A stretch of 64,000 nucleotides of DNA from Halogranum gelatinilyticum (GTDB lineage: Archaea > Halobacteriota > Halobacteria > Halobacteriales > Haloferacaceae). Positions 8,489-16,260 of the stretch are shown piece by piece. The position numbers and the translations under genes were made by a program. Within the stretch, counting starts at the first letter, position 1, and the number at the start of each line of letters is the position of its first letter. The stretch lies in contig NZ_FNHL01000002.1 in NCBI RefSeq assembly GCF_900103715.1, positions 62,001 through 126,000 of the forward strand. Direction: 5' to 3'. The notes beneath the pieces are model-generated. The model ran no database searches and was not told the DNA's origin. It worked only from the letters and a program-made list of their open reading frames with translations.

Positions 8489-8547
8489 ACCTTAGGTACG
8501 CACCGATGGCCACTCGGCTAACCCCATCGTAGCACTCTCTAAGCACC
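8489..8547 (-). promoter_or_regulatory. Promoter/operator region of the 8363 unit
   Basis: On the minus strand GGTGCTTA (8540-8547) is followed by GGTTAGCCG and then the palindrome-like TACCTAAGGTG (about 8488-8498). GGTGCTWA and TACCTAAGGTG also occur, in the same order, before the 15046 unit. The TACCTAA block may serve as a TATA element or operator. Confidence 0.5.
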
Positions 8548-9030
8548 GATTTTGGCGTTTCATAGACAGAACGGTCGGTCGGCATTCTCCCATTGCTGTC
8601 ATTCGGTTGAATATATTTGCTCGGAAATCTAAGCGACGCAGATGGCACTCATCAGCCGCAACACAGGCAAAAACGACCGATGAACGGAAACGCTCGCCGG
8701 ACAACACGGTGGCTCACTCGCGTTGCAACGTGACAAAATTCAGCCAGGACAGCCACGGACAGCACTCGGAGACCATACTGTCGAACGGGTGACTGGTATG
8801 GGGTACGTTGTGCACTCACGGCCGCGTTTTGACCGTGAACAGTGGCTGCACTCCGGGCCGTTGTGCAGTCTCCCGACAGCGATGTTTATCTCTCTCCGCG
8901 CCCTCTAGGTATGGTTCCTGTGAGCGGTCGCTGCCGACGCTCTGTTGTCGCTGCTCTCGTTGCGCTCTTTGCGCTCTCTGCGCTCTCTGCGCTCCCCACA
9001 GCCCCGTCCCGAGCGGTGGGTAGGAACATG
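8548..9030. other. Intergenic region between the two exported-protein triplets
   Basis: No supported gene. It contains an AT-richer stretch near 8600-8630 and a short tandem run of GCGCTCTCT units near 8962-8993. Small ORFs here lack the codon usage of the neighbours. Confidence 0.45.
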
Positions 9031-9050
9031 AGAACAAAAACGAAAACGAA
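9031..9050 (-). terminator. T-rich terminator after the second exported-protein triplet
   Basis: The minus strand reads TTCGTTTTCGTTTTTGTTCT, beginning about 20 bases after the stop of the 9071 gene. This is the only cistron of the two triplets not followed by a tRNA-like minihelix. Confidence 0.65.
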
Positions 9051-9070
9051 GCGCGACGGCCGCTCGCGGC

Positions 9071-10759
9071 TCAGGTCGGCGTCTGACCGTCGTCCATCGG
9101 CATCGCGTCGGGGTTGTGGCGGCACTGGACCGCGTCGAAGTGCAGCGTGAAGTGGACGCCGTCGGTCTGGACGACGTTGACGCCCAGCGGAATCGGGTTG
9201 TCGTCGTCGTCGAGGACGGGCTGGCCGCTGCCGTCGCGCTCGACGAGACCCGCCGCGATGAGTTCGTCGGCCAGCGTCAGTTCGCCGTCGCCGTCGAGGT
9301 CGGCGGGCGCGGCGTCCGAGGGGAGGTCGCTGAAGCCGAGGTTCGTCGCGTCGTCGTCCTTGCACGGGAGATACCAGCGGAACGCCCAGCAGCGGACGCC
9401 CTGGAGACATTGGGGAGTCTCTTGGGTACCGCCGCCACCGTTGCCGTCGCCGTTACCGTCGTCGTCGTAGCAGAAGCGGATGTTGCTGATACCCTTGAGC
9501 TTGTTCGTGTCCGGGTCGTCCGGAACGGTCAGGCCGGTCCCGCTCGTCGCGTCCTCGTAGTAGTACACCCGGACGCCACCGTCGAAGACATCGTCGTCGG
9601 CTCCTTCTACTTCTGCGCTGCCGTCTTTGAGGATGACTGTCTCGATACCGAGGTCGGGGTCGTTCGGGTCGACCGGCTCGATCTCCCAGTCGATGCTCGT
9701 CGCCTGACCGCCGTCGGTCGTGACGACGGTGATGGTGACACGGTAGTCGACGCCGTTAATCTGAGAGATGAAGTCGAAAGACGGTCCCGTCCCACGGAGT
9801 TCCGGATCCTCGTCGACTTTGAGAACCTCCATCAGGTTGACGCCGTGCATCGCGTTGATGTCCTCGCACGTGACGTTGGTGTTGACCGCGATGTCCTCGA
9901 ACGTCCCTGCCGGGAGGTCCGCGTCGCCGCCGTTGCCGTCGTTGTCGTCGTGGTCGCCGTTGTCACCGTCCTGAATCCCGCCACCGTTGCCGTCGAAGGG
10001 GATCTGGTAGTCGTCGCCGACGAGGTCGACGAAGCCCGCGAGCGAACCCTGGTAGAAGGGCGTCTCTTCGTTGTTCAGGAGGTTGTCGCAGTCGTCGGCC
10101 CAGGCTTCGATCCAGAGATAGTTCTGCAGTTCGCCAGCGTCGGTCTCGGGCGTGTCGTCGCCAGACCCTTCCTCCGGCTCGATTCGCGTGTTTTCGGGCG
10201 TCTCGACGCCGTCGACCCGCATCGAGACGAGCGAGGGGTTGCCACAGAGATGGAGGCTGAACGTCGTCTCGCCCTCGTCGTAGGGTTTGATGTCCATCAA
10301 GTCGACGAAGACACCAGCGTCGCCGTCGACGAGCGTGTCGCCGATGTAGTCCTCGCCCTCGTCGTCACAGACGTTGGCCGTTCGCGTCGCCGCGCCCCAC
10401 GCCTCGTGGGAGGGCGCGTTGTCACCGACGGCTTCGAAGCCGGTCGTGCCGACCGGCGGTGCCGACCCGACGTGGAGGCTCATCTCGTCGCCCTCGACGG
10501 GATAGATCGTCCGTCCCGACCCGTTCTTGAAGAACTCGTCGGCCCGCTCTTGGATCTCTGTGGCGGAGAGCCACGGCTTGTACGTCGTGCGGTAGTCGAC
10601 CTTGAGGTCGACCCGGCCCGCTTGCAGCCAGCCGTCCAGCGACTCGGTGTCGCTGAAGAAGGCCGTCGTGCCGAGACCGGCACCCGCGGACGCGACACCG
10701 ATGGTGCCGAGGCCAGCGAGAATCGTGCGTCGTGAGACGCGGAACTGTGGTTGTGTCAT
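9071..10759 (-). CDS. SipW-dependent exported protein with inserted domain (paralogue of the 3669 gene)
   Basis: 562 residues from MTQPQFRV. It matches the 3669 product along its length, including SRRTILAGLG, GTTAFFSDTES, LHLCGNP, DDCDNLLN, FYQGSL, the inserted domain with GISNIRFCYD, CWAFRWYLPC, DLDGDGELTLADELI and FDAVQCRHNPDAM. A glycine/aspartate-rich linker (near residues 250-285) is longer than in the paralogue. It is the last gene of its unit, so gene position as well as sequence is conserved between the two triplets. Confidence 0.85.
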   Translation of the reverse strand: MTQPQFRVSRRTILAGLGTIGVASAGAGLGTTAFFSDTESLDGWLQAGRVDLKVDYRTTYKPWLSATEIQERADEFFKNGSGRTIYPVEGDEMSLHVGSAPPVGTTGFEAVGDNAPSHEAWGAATRTANVCDDEGEDYIGDTLVDGDAGVFVDLMDIKPYDEGETTFSLHLCGNPSLVSMRVDGVETPENTRIEPEEGSGDDTPETDAGELQNYLWIEAWADDCDNLLNNEETPFYQGSLAGFVDLVGDDYQIPFDGNGGGIQDGDNGDHDDNDGNGGDADLPAGTFEDIAVNTNVTCEDINAMHGVNLMEVLKVDEDPELRGTGPSFDFISQINGVDYRVTITVVTTDGGQATSIDWEIEPVDPNDPDLGIETVILKDGSAEVEGADDDVFDGGVRVYYYEDATSGTGLTVPDDPDTNKLKGISNIRFCYDDDGNGDGNGGGGTQETPQCLQGVRCWAFRWYLPCKDDDATNLGFSDLPSDAAPADLDGDGELTLADELIAAGLVERDGSGQPVLDDDDNPIPLGVNVVQTDGVHFTLHFDAVQCRHNPDAMPMDDGQTPT

Positions 10760-10855
10760 AGTCTTCTGGGAGGGCGGTGACGCACGGGAACCGGGCATTC
10801 CGCCGCTCTGTCTTCCGCTGTCTACTGTGGCGTCTACCACGTGCGGACGCGGATG

Positions 10856-10896
10856 CCCACCGACGGAGTCGAACCGTCGTGATCGCCACTGTGGGT
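10856..10896 (-). repeat. tRNA-like minihelix repeat, copy 4
   Basis: CCCAC/GTGGG encloses the same 17-base arm GACGG-TTCGACT-CCGTC (10862-10878). It starts 16 bases after the stop of the 10913 gene and ends 96 bases before the start of the 10759 gene. Confidence 0.65.
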
Positions 10897-10912
10897 GAGG
10901 CTCGTGAGTCGG

Positions 10913-12619
10913 CTAGACGACGCTGTTCTCCTCGGTCGGCTGCGGCTCGCAGTCACATTTCAGACTGCCGCAGATCAGCAGCCCCGTCGGGTTGGGGTTG
11001 TTCGCGTCGAAGCCTTCGGACTCACCGTCGTTTCTGACCGTGGCGACTAGGGTGTGCGGCCCCTCGCTCTCCAGATCGATCGTGAAGGCGACCGCTTCCT
11101 GCCAGTTGTCGTCCGGCTCTTGTTGGTTGTTGAAGCTTCCCTGAGTCGGCGTCACCGTGTCGCCGTTGTAGGTCACTTCGAGGTCTCCCTCGTCGTCCAC
11201 TGCGGCCATGAGGTCGAGGTAGCACGCGCTCCGGGTCGCCGTGGATGGGACGGTGAACTCCAGCTCGTAGACGTACTCGCCTTCCGGCGCGAGTCGGCCG
11301 TCGTTGCTGTCGAACTCGGGGTCCGGAACGAGCCAGCGGCAGTCCGCCGGAGCATCGCCGATAGCGGCGGGGTCTTGCCACGCCAGCACGTCCCCGGTGA
11401 ACACGGGGGCACTGACACCGTCACCGGCAGTGATCGGAGCCGGTGCCGAGGTCAGCTGCCAGTCCGCCACGCCGGTGCTCACGTCGACCTCCGCCGCACA
11501 CTCGCGGTGGCGGCACTGCTCGGCGCGGTAGGTCAACTCGAAGCCGACCGAGTCCGACTGTACACGGTTGGCGTCCAAGGGAAGCCCTTCGAACTCGAGT
11601 TCCTCTCTCATGTCGTTCAGACGCGTGGGTTCGAGTTCTCCCTCGGAGTTCTCGACCATGACCACCCGCGTCGACGGCTGTGCTTCGAACTCCGCTGCGT
11701 CGCAGCCGAGCGCCCACTCCAGGCCGTAGCAGTAGACGCCGGGGTCGAAACAGTTCCCCTTGGGGACCGTCAGGCCGTCTCGCTGCGTGTTCAGTTGCAG
11801 CCCGTACTCGTCTCGCGACGTGAGTTCGAGGAAGCCGTGGAGCGAGCCCTGGTACAGGAAGTTCTCGGGGGCCTCGTCGGGGTCGTTCTCGCAGTCCTCG
11901 TCGTACCAGAAGCGGACGTGGACGTACTTCGCGAGGTCGCTGGCTTCGTCTTCGGCGAATCCCTCGAAGACTTCCGGCTCGTAGACGGTGTTTTCGCCCG
12001 TTCGAGATTCGTCGGTTTCCGAGTGGACGAAGAGATAGACCGGGTTGCCACAGAGATGGAGACTGAACGTCGTCTCGCCCCTGTCTTTCGGTTTGATGTC
12101 GGCCAGGTCGACGAAGACACCGGCGTCGCCGTCGACGAAGTCGGTCGCCCCCAGAGACCCGTTGCCACTGTGTAGTCGGACGTCTTCGGGGAGGTCGCCC
12201 GCGTCGAGTCCGTCCGCACAGACGGCAGCGTTGAACGCCGAGTCGCTGAAGAGGTCGCCCCACGCCGCACGTGACAGGACGCTCCCGTCGTCTTCGCCGC
12301 CGTCGACGCGTACATCGGGGGCTTGGCCGATGACGTAGGTCATCGGCTCGTCGGGGAGCGGTGCCGCGTTGCCGCTCATCCCGCTGCCAATGAGTCGGCT
12401 CCGCTCGTCTGCGTCGGAGAGGTCGAGCCACGGCATATACGTCGTGCGGTAGTCGACGAGAAGGTCGACGCGGCCCGCCTGCAGCCAGCCGTTCACCGAC
12501 TCGGTGTCGCTGAAGAACGCGGTCGTGCCGAGTCCGGCACCCGCGGACGCGACACCGATGGTGCCGAGACCCGCGAGAACCTTTCGTCGTGAGATACGGA
12601 AGTTGGTGTTGGTGGTCAT
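10913..12619 (-). CDS. SipW-dependent exported protein with C-terminal beta-domain extension
   Basis: 568 residues from MTTNTNFRISRRKVLAGLG, with GTTAFFSDTES. Core motifs: LHLCGNP, EDCENDPDE, YQGSL, CFDPGVYCYGLEWALGC and QSDSVGFELTYRAEQCRH at about residues 385-402. Beyond the core lie about 165 extra residues with alternating hydrophobic/polar strands (YVYELEFTVPSTATRSACYL, HTLVATVRND) and a final Cys-rich CDCEPQPTEE. This looks like an appended carbohydrate- or galactose-binding-type beta domain; that reading is weak. It is the middle gene of its unit and positional counterpart of the 5534 gene. Confidence 0.83.
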   Translation of the reverse strand: MTTNTNFRISRRKVLAGLGTIGVASAGAGLGTTAFFSDTESVNGWLQAGRVDLLVDYRTTYMPWLDLSDADERSRLIGSGMSGNAAPLPDEPMTYVIGQAPDVRVDGGEDDGSVLSRAAWGDLFSDSAFNAAVCADGLDAGDLPEDVRLHSGNGSLGATDFVDGDAGVFVDLADIKPKDRGETTFSLHLCGNPVYLFVHSETDESRTGENTVYEPEVFEGFAEDEASDLAKYVHVRFWYDEDCENDPDEAPENFLYQGSLHGFLELTSRDEYGLQLNTQRDGLTVPKGNCFDPGVYCYGLEWALGCDAAEFEAQPSTRVVMVENSEGELEPTRLNDMREELEFEGLPLDANRVQSDSVGFELTYRAEQCRHRECAAEVDVSTGVADWQLTSAPAPITAGDGVSAPVFTGDVLAWQDPAAIGDAPADCRWLVPDPEFDSNDGRLAPEGEYVYELEFTVPSTATRSACYLDLMAAVDDEGDLEVTYNGDTVTPTQGSFNNQQEPDDNWQEAVAFTIDLESEGPHTLVATVRNDGESEGFDANNPNPTGLLICGSLKCDCEPQPTEENSVV

Positions 12620-12705
12620 GGTTGCCTTGGGTGGGAGTCGTCTCGGGGCAACCGACGTCCCCGTCTCTCTCCCGTGGTTGCCCCGTCCGGTCTTCCGGAC
12701 AGGAG

Positions 12706-12767
12706 GACCCACCGACGGAGTCGAACCGTCAGGTGCCGAGGGATGCTCGGCGACACCGGTGTGGGTC
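12706..12767 (-). repeat. tRNA-like minihelix repeat, copy 5 (with an extra hairpin)
   Basis: GACCCAC/GTGGGTC gives a 7-bp outer stem; the T-arm-like GACGG-TTCGACT-CCGTC is at 12714-12730. The linker is longer than in other copies and contains its own hairpin GCCGAG-CATCC-CTCGGC, resembling a variable arm. It starts 23 bases after the stop of the 12791 gene. Confidence 0.7.
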
Positions 12768-12790
12768 GGAGGTGGTCAGGAGCGGTTCAG

Positions 12791-15046
12791 CTACTCGACG
12801 ACGACGTCGAAGGCCACGCCTTCCTCGGCAGAGGCGTCGTAGTCGTTCTGCAGCGTGACCGTCACATCGCCCTTGAGGACGAACGGCATCGACGCCATGG
12901 CTCCGGTGGTGTCGATGTTCAGGTACTGAAGGTTGCGGTTCGAACCACCGTAGGCCCCGTCGTCGTTCGACGCGGTGACGCTGGTGCTGTCGAGGTTCAC
13001 CGGCATCCCGTCGATGCTCAGCATGACGTTCTCGACGTCGATGGTGGCCTCGTCGGCCTTCGTCTGGATACCGATGCGGCCGGTCGGAGTGCCGACAGTG
13101 TCGGAGACGACCACGCCGTCGAGGGTGAACGTCGCCCCGCCGGAGCCGTCGTACTCGTACATCCACGGCACGGTCGCGCCGGAGACCCACGCGTAGTCTG
13201 CCTCTTGGAAGCTGCCCGGGATCGCGCTCCCGACGGCGACTTCCCAGGTGTTCGCACCACCGAAGCGGCCACGCGACTGGCCGGTGACCTGTGCGTAGTT
13301 CTCCTCGACGTTGACGAAGCCCTCACCGCTCGTCGTGCCGACGGGGGTGTTGTGGCGGCACTGCTCGGCGTCGAAGGCGACGCTGAAGTGGATGCTGTCC
13401 GTCTGCGTGACGTTCACGTCGATGTCTTCGACGTCGATACCACGGCGCGCCGCGATTTCGTCGGCGAGCGAGCCGAAGCCGCCGTCGGTCTCGACGCGGC
13501 AGGAGGTCAGTGCCTCGAAGTCCTCGACTTCACACGGGAGCTGCCACTTCAGCCCGTAGCAGTACACACCGGGGTCGAAACATTCGCGGGCGTCCGGCAG
13601 CACGCAGTTCTCTTCGAGCGTGAGCGCCGAGAGCGGAATCGTCCCGTCGTTCTCGTCGGCGAGGTCGATGAGACCCTGGAAGGAGCCCTCGTAGAGGCAG
13701 ATTTCGCCCACGATGGCCTGGCCGATCTCGCTGAAGACCTCGATGATGTCGTCGAAGTCGTCAAGACCGGAAATGAACGCGTTGTCCGGGCTGGACGCGA
13801 TGCTCTCGAGGATGTCCTGGTTCGCATCGCTCCCGTAGGCGATGGTGTAGAACTCGATACCGTCTGCCTTTGCAGCGTCGGCTGCGTCCTCGGCATCGGC
13901 ACCGTCGTTCGGGTTGCCGTTCGTCAGGAGGACGACGATCTTGTCACAGTCGTCACGGTCGTTACCGCTGGGGCTGACGTCGTTGTCGGTCACGATGTCG
14001 ACGCCCGTCAGCTCCTCTCGTGCGACGTTGATGGAGTCGGCGATGTCTGTCGTGCCACCGCTGGAGAGGCTGTCGAGTTCCGTCTGCACGGCTGCCGCGT
14101 TCTCGCCGAGGTCCGTGTTCCGGTCTGCGATGTTGTCGTAGGTGATCAGCGAGAACTGGATGTCGCCGCTGCTCGCCTCCAGTTCGTTTGCGAGCGTGCT
14201 CACACCGTCGAGCGCGCTGTTCCACTTCACGGAGGTGGCGTCACTACCGGTGTCGTTGTCCATCGACCCGGACTTGTCGAGAATGATTGCGACGTCCGCG
14301 CAGGCGTCCTCGCCGCCGTCCTTGAAGTTGTCACAGTCGACGTCGTACCACAGGCTGACGTGGAGATATTCGGCGAGTTCGCCGACGCTCGGGGACGTGT
14401 CGCCTGCGGTGGTTTCCGGTTCGTAGCGCATGTTCTCGAGGCTCTCGTCGAGAATCGGACGCATATCGAGATACGACGGGTTGCCACAGAGATGGAGACT
14501 GAACGTCGTCTCGCCCTCGTCTTTCGGTTTGACATCGATGAGGTCGACGAAGACCTCCTCGTCGCCGTCAACGAAGTCGGTCGTACCGAGACTGGGTTCG
14601 CCGTTCGTCGGCAGCCGAACGCCCTCGGGAAGGTCGTTCTCCTGGAACCCGTCTTCACACACGCGAGCGTTGAACGCGGGGTCGCGGAAGACGTCTCCCC
14701 AGCGTTGACGCGAGAGGACGCCGCCGTCCATGTCGCGGACGTCGGGTGCCTGGCCGATGACGTAGGTCATGTCGTCGTCGGGAAGCGGCACCGCGTTGCG
14801 GGTCATCATCTCGCCGATGACGCGCTCGCGCTCGCCCTCGATGGAGAGGTCGAGCCACGGCATATACGTCGTGCGGTAGTCGAGAAGGAGGTCGACGCGG
14901 CCCGCCTGCAGCCAGCCGCTCACCGACTCGGTGTCGCTGAAGAACGCCGTCGTCCCGAGTCCTGCGCCCGCGGACGCGACACCGATTGTCCCGAGCCCGC
15001 CGAGTACTTTACGCCGTGAGATTCTGAATTGGTTGTCGTTGGTCAT
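12791..15046 (-). CDS. SipW-dependent exported protein with nested vWA domain and C-terminal anchor-like domain
   Basis: 751 residues, the longest of the six. SRRKVLGGLG and GTTAFFSDTES form the signal. The core is split at the same point as in the 6711 product by a vWA domain (about 250-449): MIDAS DKSGS (Asp257), GTTD at 331-334, and TNG in place of TDG (395-397). The core ends with CFDPGVYCYGLKWQLPC and TQTDSIHFSVAFDAEQCRHN (about 547-566). About 180 further residues (VTGQSRGRFGGANTWEVAVG onward) form a beta-rich domain reminiscent of haloarchaeal choice-of-anchor domains; that identification is tentative. It is the first gene of its unit. Confidence 0.87.
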   Translation of the reverse strand: MTNDNQFRISRRKVLGGLGTIGVASAGAGLGTTAFFSDTESVSGWLQAGRVDLLLDYRTTYMPWLDLSIEGERERVIGEMMTRNAVPLPDDDMTYVIGQAPDVRDMDGGVLSRQRWGDVFRDPAFNARVCEDGFQENDLPEGVRLPTNGEPSLGTTDFVDGDEEVFVDLIDVKPKDEGETTFSLHLCGNPSYLDMRPILDESLENMRYEPETTAGDTSPSVGELAEYLHVSLWYDVDCDNFKDGGEDACADVAIILDKSGSMDNDTGSDATSVKWNSALDGVSTLANELEASSGDIQFSLITYDNIADRNTDLGENAAAVQTELDSLSSGGTTDIADSINVAREELTGVDIVTDNDVSPSGNDRDDCDKIVVLLTNGNPNDGADAEDAADAAKADGIEFYTIAYGSDANQDILESIASSPDNAFISGLDDFDDIIEVFSEIGQAIVGEICLYEGSFQGLIDLADENDGTIPLSALTLEENCVLPDARECFDPGVYCYGLKWQLPCEVEDFEALTSCRVETDGGFGSLADEIAARRGIDVEDIDVNVTQTDSIHFSVAFDAEQCRHNTPVGTTSGEGFVNVEENYAQVTGQSRGRFGGANTWEVAVGSAIPGSFQEADYAWVSGATVPWMYEYDGSGGATFTLDGVVVSDTVGTPTGRIGIQTKADEATIDVENVMLSIDGMPVNLDSTSVTASNDDGAYGGSNRNLQYLNIDTTGAMASMPFVLKGDVTVTLQNDYDASAEEGVAFDVVVE

Positions 15047-15190
15047 GGTTCCGTTGCTGTTGTCTGGTTCGTCTCGCCCCGACCCGTCGGCGCTCGTGCG
15101 AGGACCTCCATTGGTCGAATGCAGCCGTCGAAATCGGTCGTAAACCGAGTCGAGCGCCCGTTGGGGACAGCAATATGTCCCGGCGGTGTC
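15047..15190 (-). promoter_or_regulatory. Conserved long 5' leader of the 15046 unit
   Basis: About 145 bases from the TACCTAAGGTG block to the ATG. On the minus strand TTGCTGTCCCCA, CTCGACTCGGT and GGTCCTCGCAC appear in the same order as before the 8363 gene, with unrelated sequence between. Confidence 0.55.
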
Positions 15191-15259
15191 ACCTTAGGTA
15201 AGAGTACTGTGCGGCGGTGCTAACCAGCCGGTAGAGGCATCTAATCGCCGATTAGCACC
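15191..15259. promoter_or_regulatory. Promoter/operator region of the 15046 unit
   Basis: ACCTTAGGT (15191-15199) matches the block upstream of the 8363 gene. Two copies of GGTGCTAA face each other (plus strand 15216-15223, minus strand 15252-15259), 28 bases apart, as expected for a dimeric regulator site. The adjacent DUF7344-type regulator is one candidate binder; this is inference. Confidence 0.5.
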
Positions 15260-15419
15260 GGAACGGCGCGCGTACCGGATCCGGTTTAATCGTCCTAAAA
15301 GCCGGGTATTCTCACCCTACCGACAGTCCTTTCGACGAACAGGACTCCATACCTATACCCCCCGGTCGCTATCAGTCGCTATCCAGTCACTCGCCTCCGC
15401 GAGTGGGAGAGCGTTATCA

Positions 15420-15950
15420 ATGTTTACTCAGACACAAAGCCGACTGCCGGAGTGCGAAATTCACACTATCCTCTCGAACCCCCGTCGCCGGGCCGCGATC
15501 AAAGAGCTCTGCTCGTCGCCGGGGACCATCAGCGTCCGCGACCTCTCGGAGGTCATCGCCGCCACCGAGACCGGCCAGACGCCCGCGCCGCGGAACGTCC
15601 GCGAGTCGGTCTACATCTCGCTGCACCAGACACACCTCCCGAAGCTCCACGAACTCGGCGTCATCGAGTACGACCGCGAACTGAAGGAGGTCTACCTCCT
15701 CGACGCGGCGAAGGACCTCGACCGCTACATGGACGTCGTCACCGCCTTCGGTATCACGTGGGGCGGCTACTACCGCAGCCTCGGCGTCTTCGGTCTCGCC
15801 GTCGTCGTCGCCGCGCTCGCTGGCGTCCCCGGTCTCGCGGCCGTCGACCCGCTGCTCTGGGCCAGCGGCTTCCTCGGGGCGTTCTCGCTCTCGACGGCCT
15901 ACCAGCTCTGGACCGACCGCTGGAACGTCCTCCGCAACCTCCGACGGTAA
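15420..15950 (+). CDS. DUF7344-type winged-helix regulator with two membrane segments
   Basis: 176 residues. Residues 12-100 look like a winged helix of the haloarchaeal DUF7344 type: ILSNPRRRAAIKEL, ISVRDLSEVIA and HQTHLPKLHELGVIEYDRE, the last being a typical recognition and wing region. Residues 115-165 contain two hydrophobic helices, so the DNA-binding part may be membrane-tethered. It is divergent from the 15046 unit across 373 bases. In haloarchaea such proteins often sit beside surface-protein loci; it is a good candidate for their regulator, untested. Confidence 0.75.
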   Translation: MFTQTQSRLPECEIHTILSNPRRRAAIKELCSSPGTISVRDLSEVIAATETGQTPAPRNVRESVYISLHQTHLPKLHELGVIEYDRELKEVYLLDAAKDLDRYMDVVTAFGITWGGYYRSLGVFGLAVVVAALAGVPGLAAVDPLLWASGFLGAFSLSTAYQLWTDRWNVLRNLRR

Positions 15951-16260
15951 GACGCGGACACGAACACGCTCTCTCTGACTCTTTCTTCGGTACGCTCACG
16001 CTCATGTTCATGCTCACCAGCCGCTAGCTTCTGGCCATCTCGGCCGATCACTTGTGACCGTCACCGCACCACCGACGCGGTAGCGACGCTGTAGACGACG
16101 CGGTAGCGACACTCCACACGACGCAGTAGCGACGCCGCACACGACGTGGTAGACGACGCCGGACGAATCCGTACCGACATCGAGAACCGACGCGAGACAG
16201 CGTCAGCGACGCGTCGCGTCGGCACTCACCGAGCGAAGGGATTACCGAAAAACAGCGCGT
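15951..16260. repeat. Intergenic region with degenerate tandem repeats
   Basis: Between 16076 and 16165 short units of the form GTAGCGACGC/GTAGACGACGC repeat five or six times with changes. No ORF or promoter is recognisable. The rest shows nothing notable. Confidence 0.5.

Noticed and set aside
3603..12767. The minihelix repeats as real tRNA genes
   Set aside because: They lack D-arm and anticodon arm, and the linker is 11-31 bases, so they cannot be full tRNAs.
3603..12767. A CRISPR array, because of five repeated sequences
   Set aside because: The repeats are kilobases apart with genes between; there are no uniform spacers and no cas genes.
9116..15019. Long plus-strand ORFs opposite the exported-protein genes
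   Set aside because: Translations are Val/Asp/Arg-rich without motifs and arise from the codon bias of the opposite strand.
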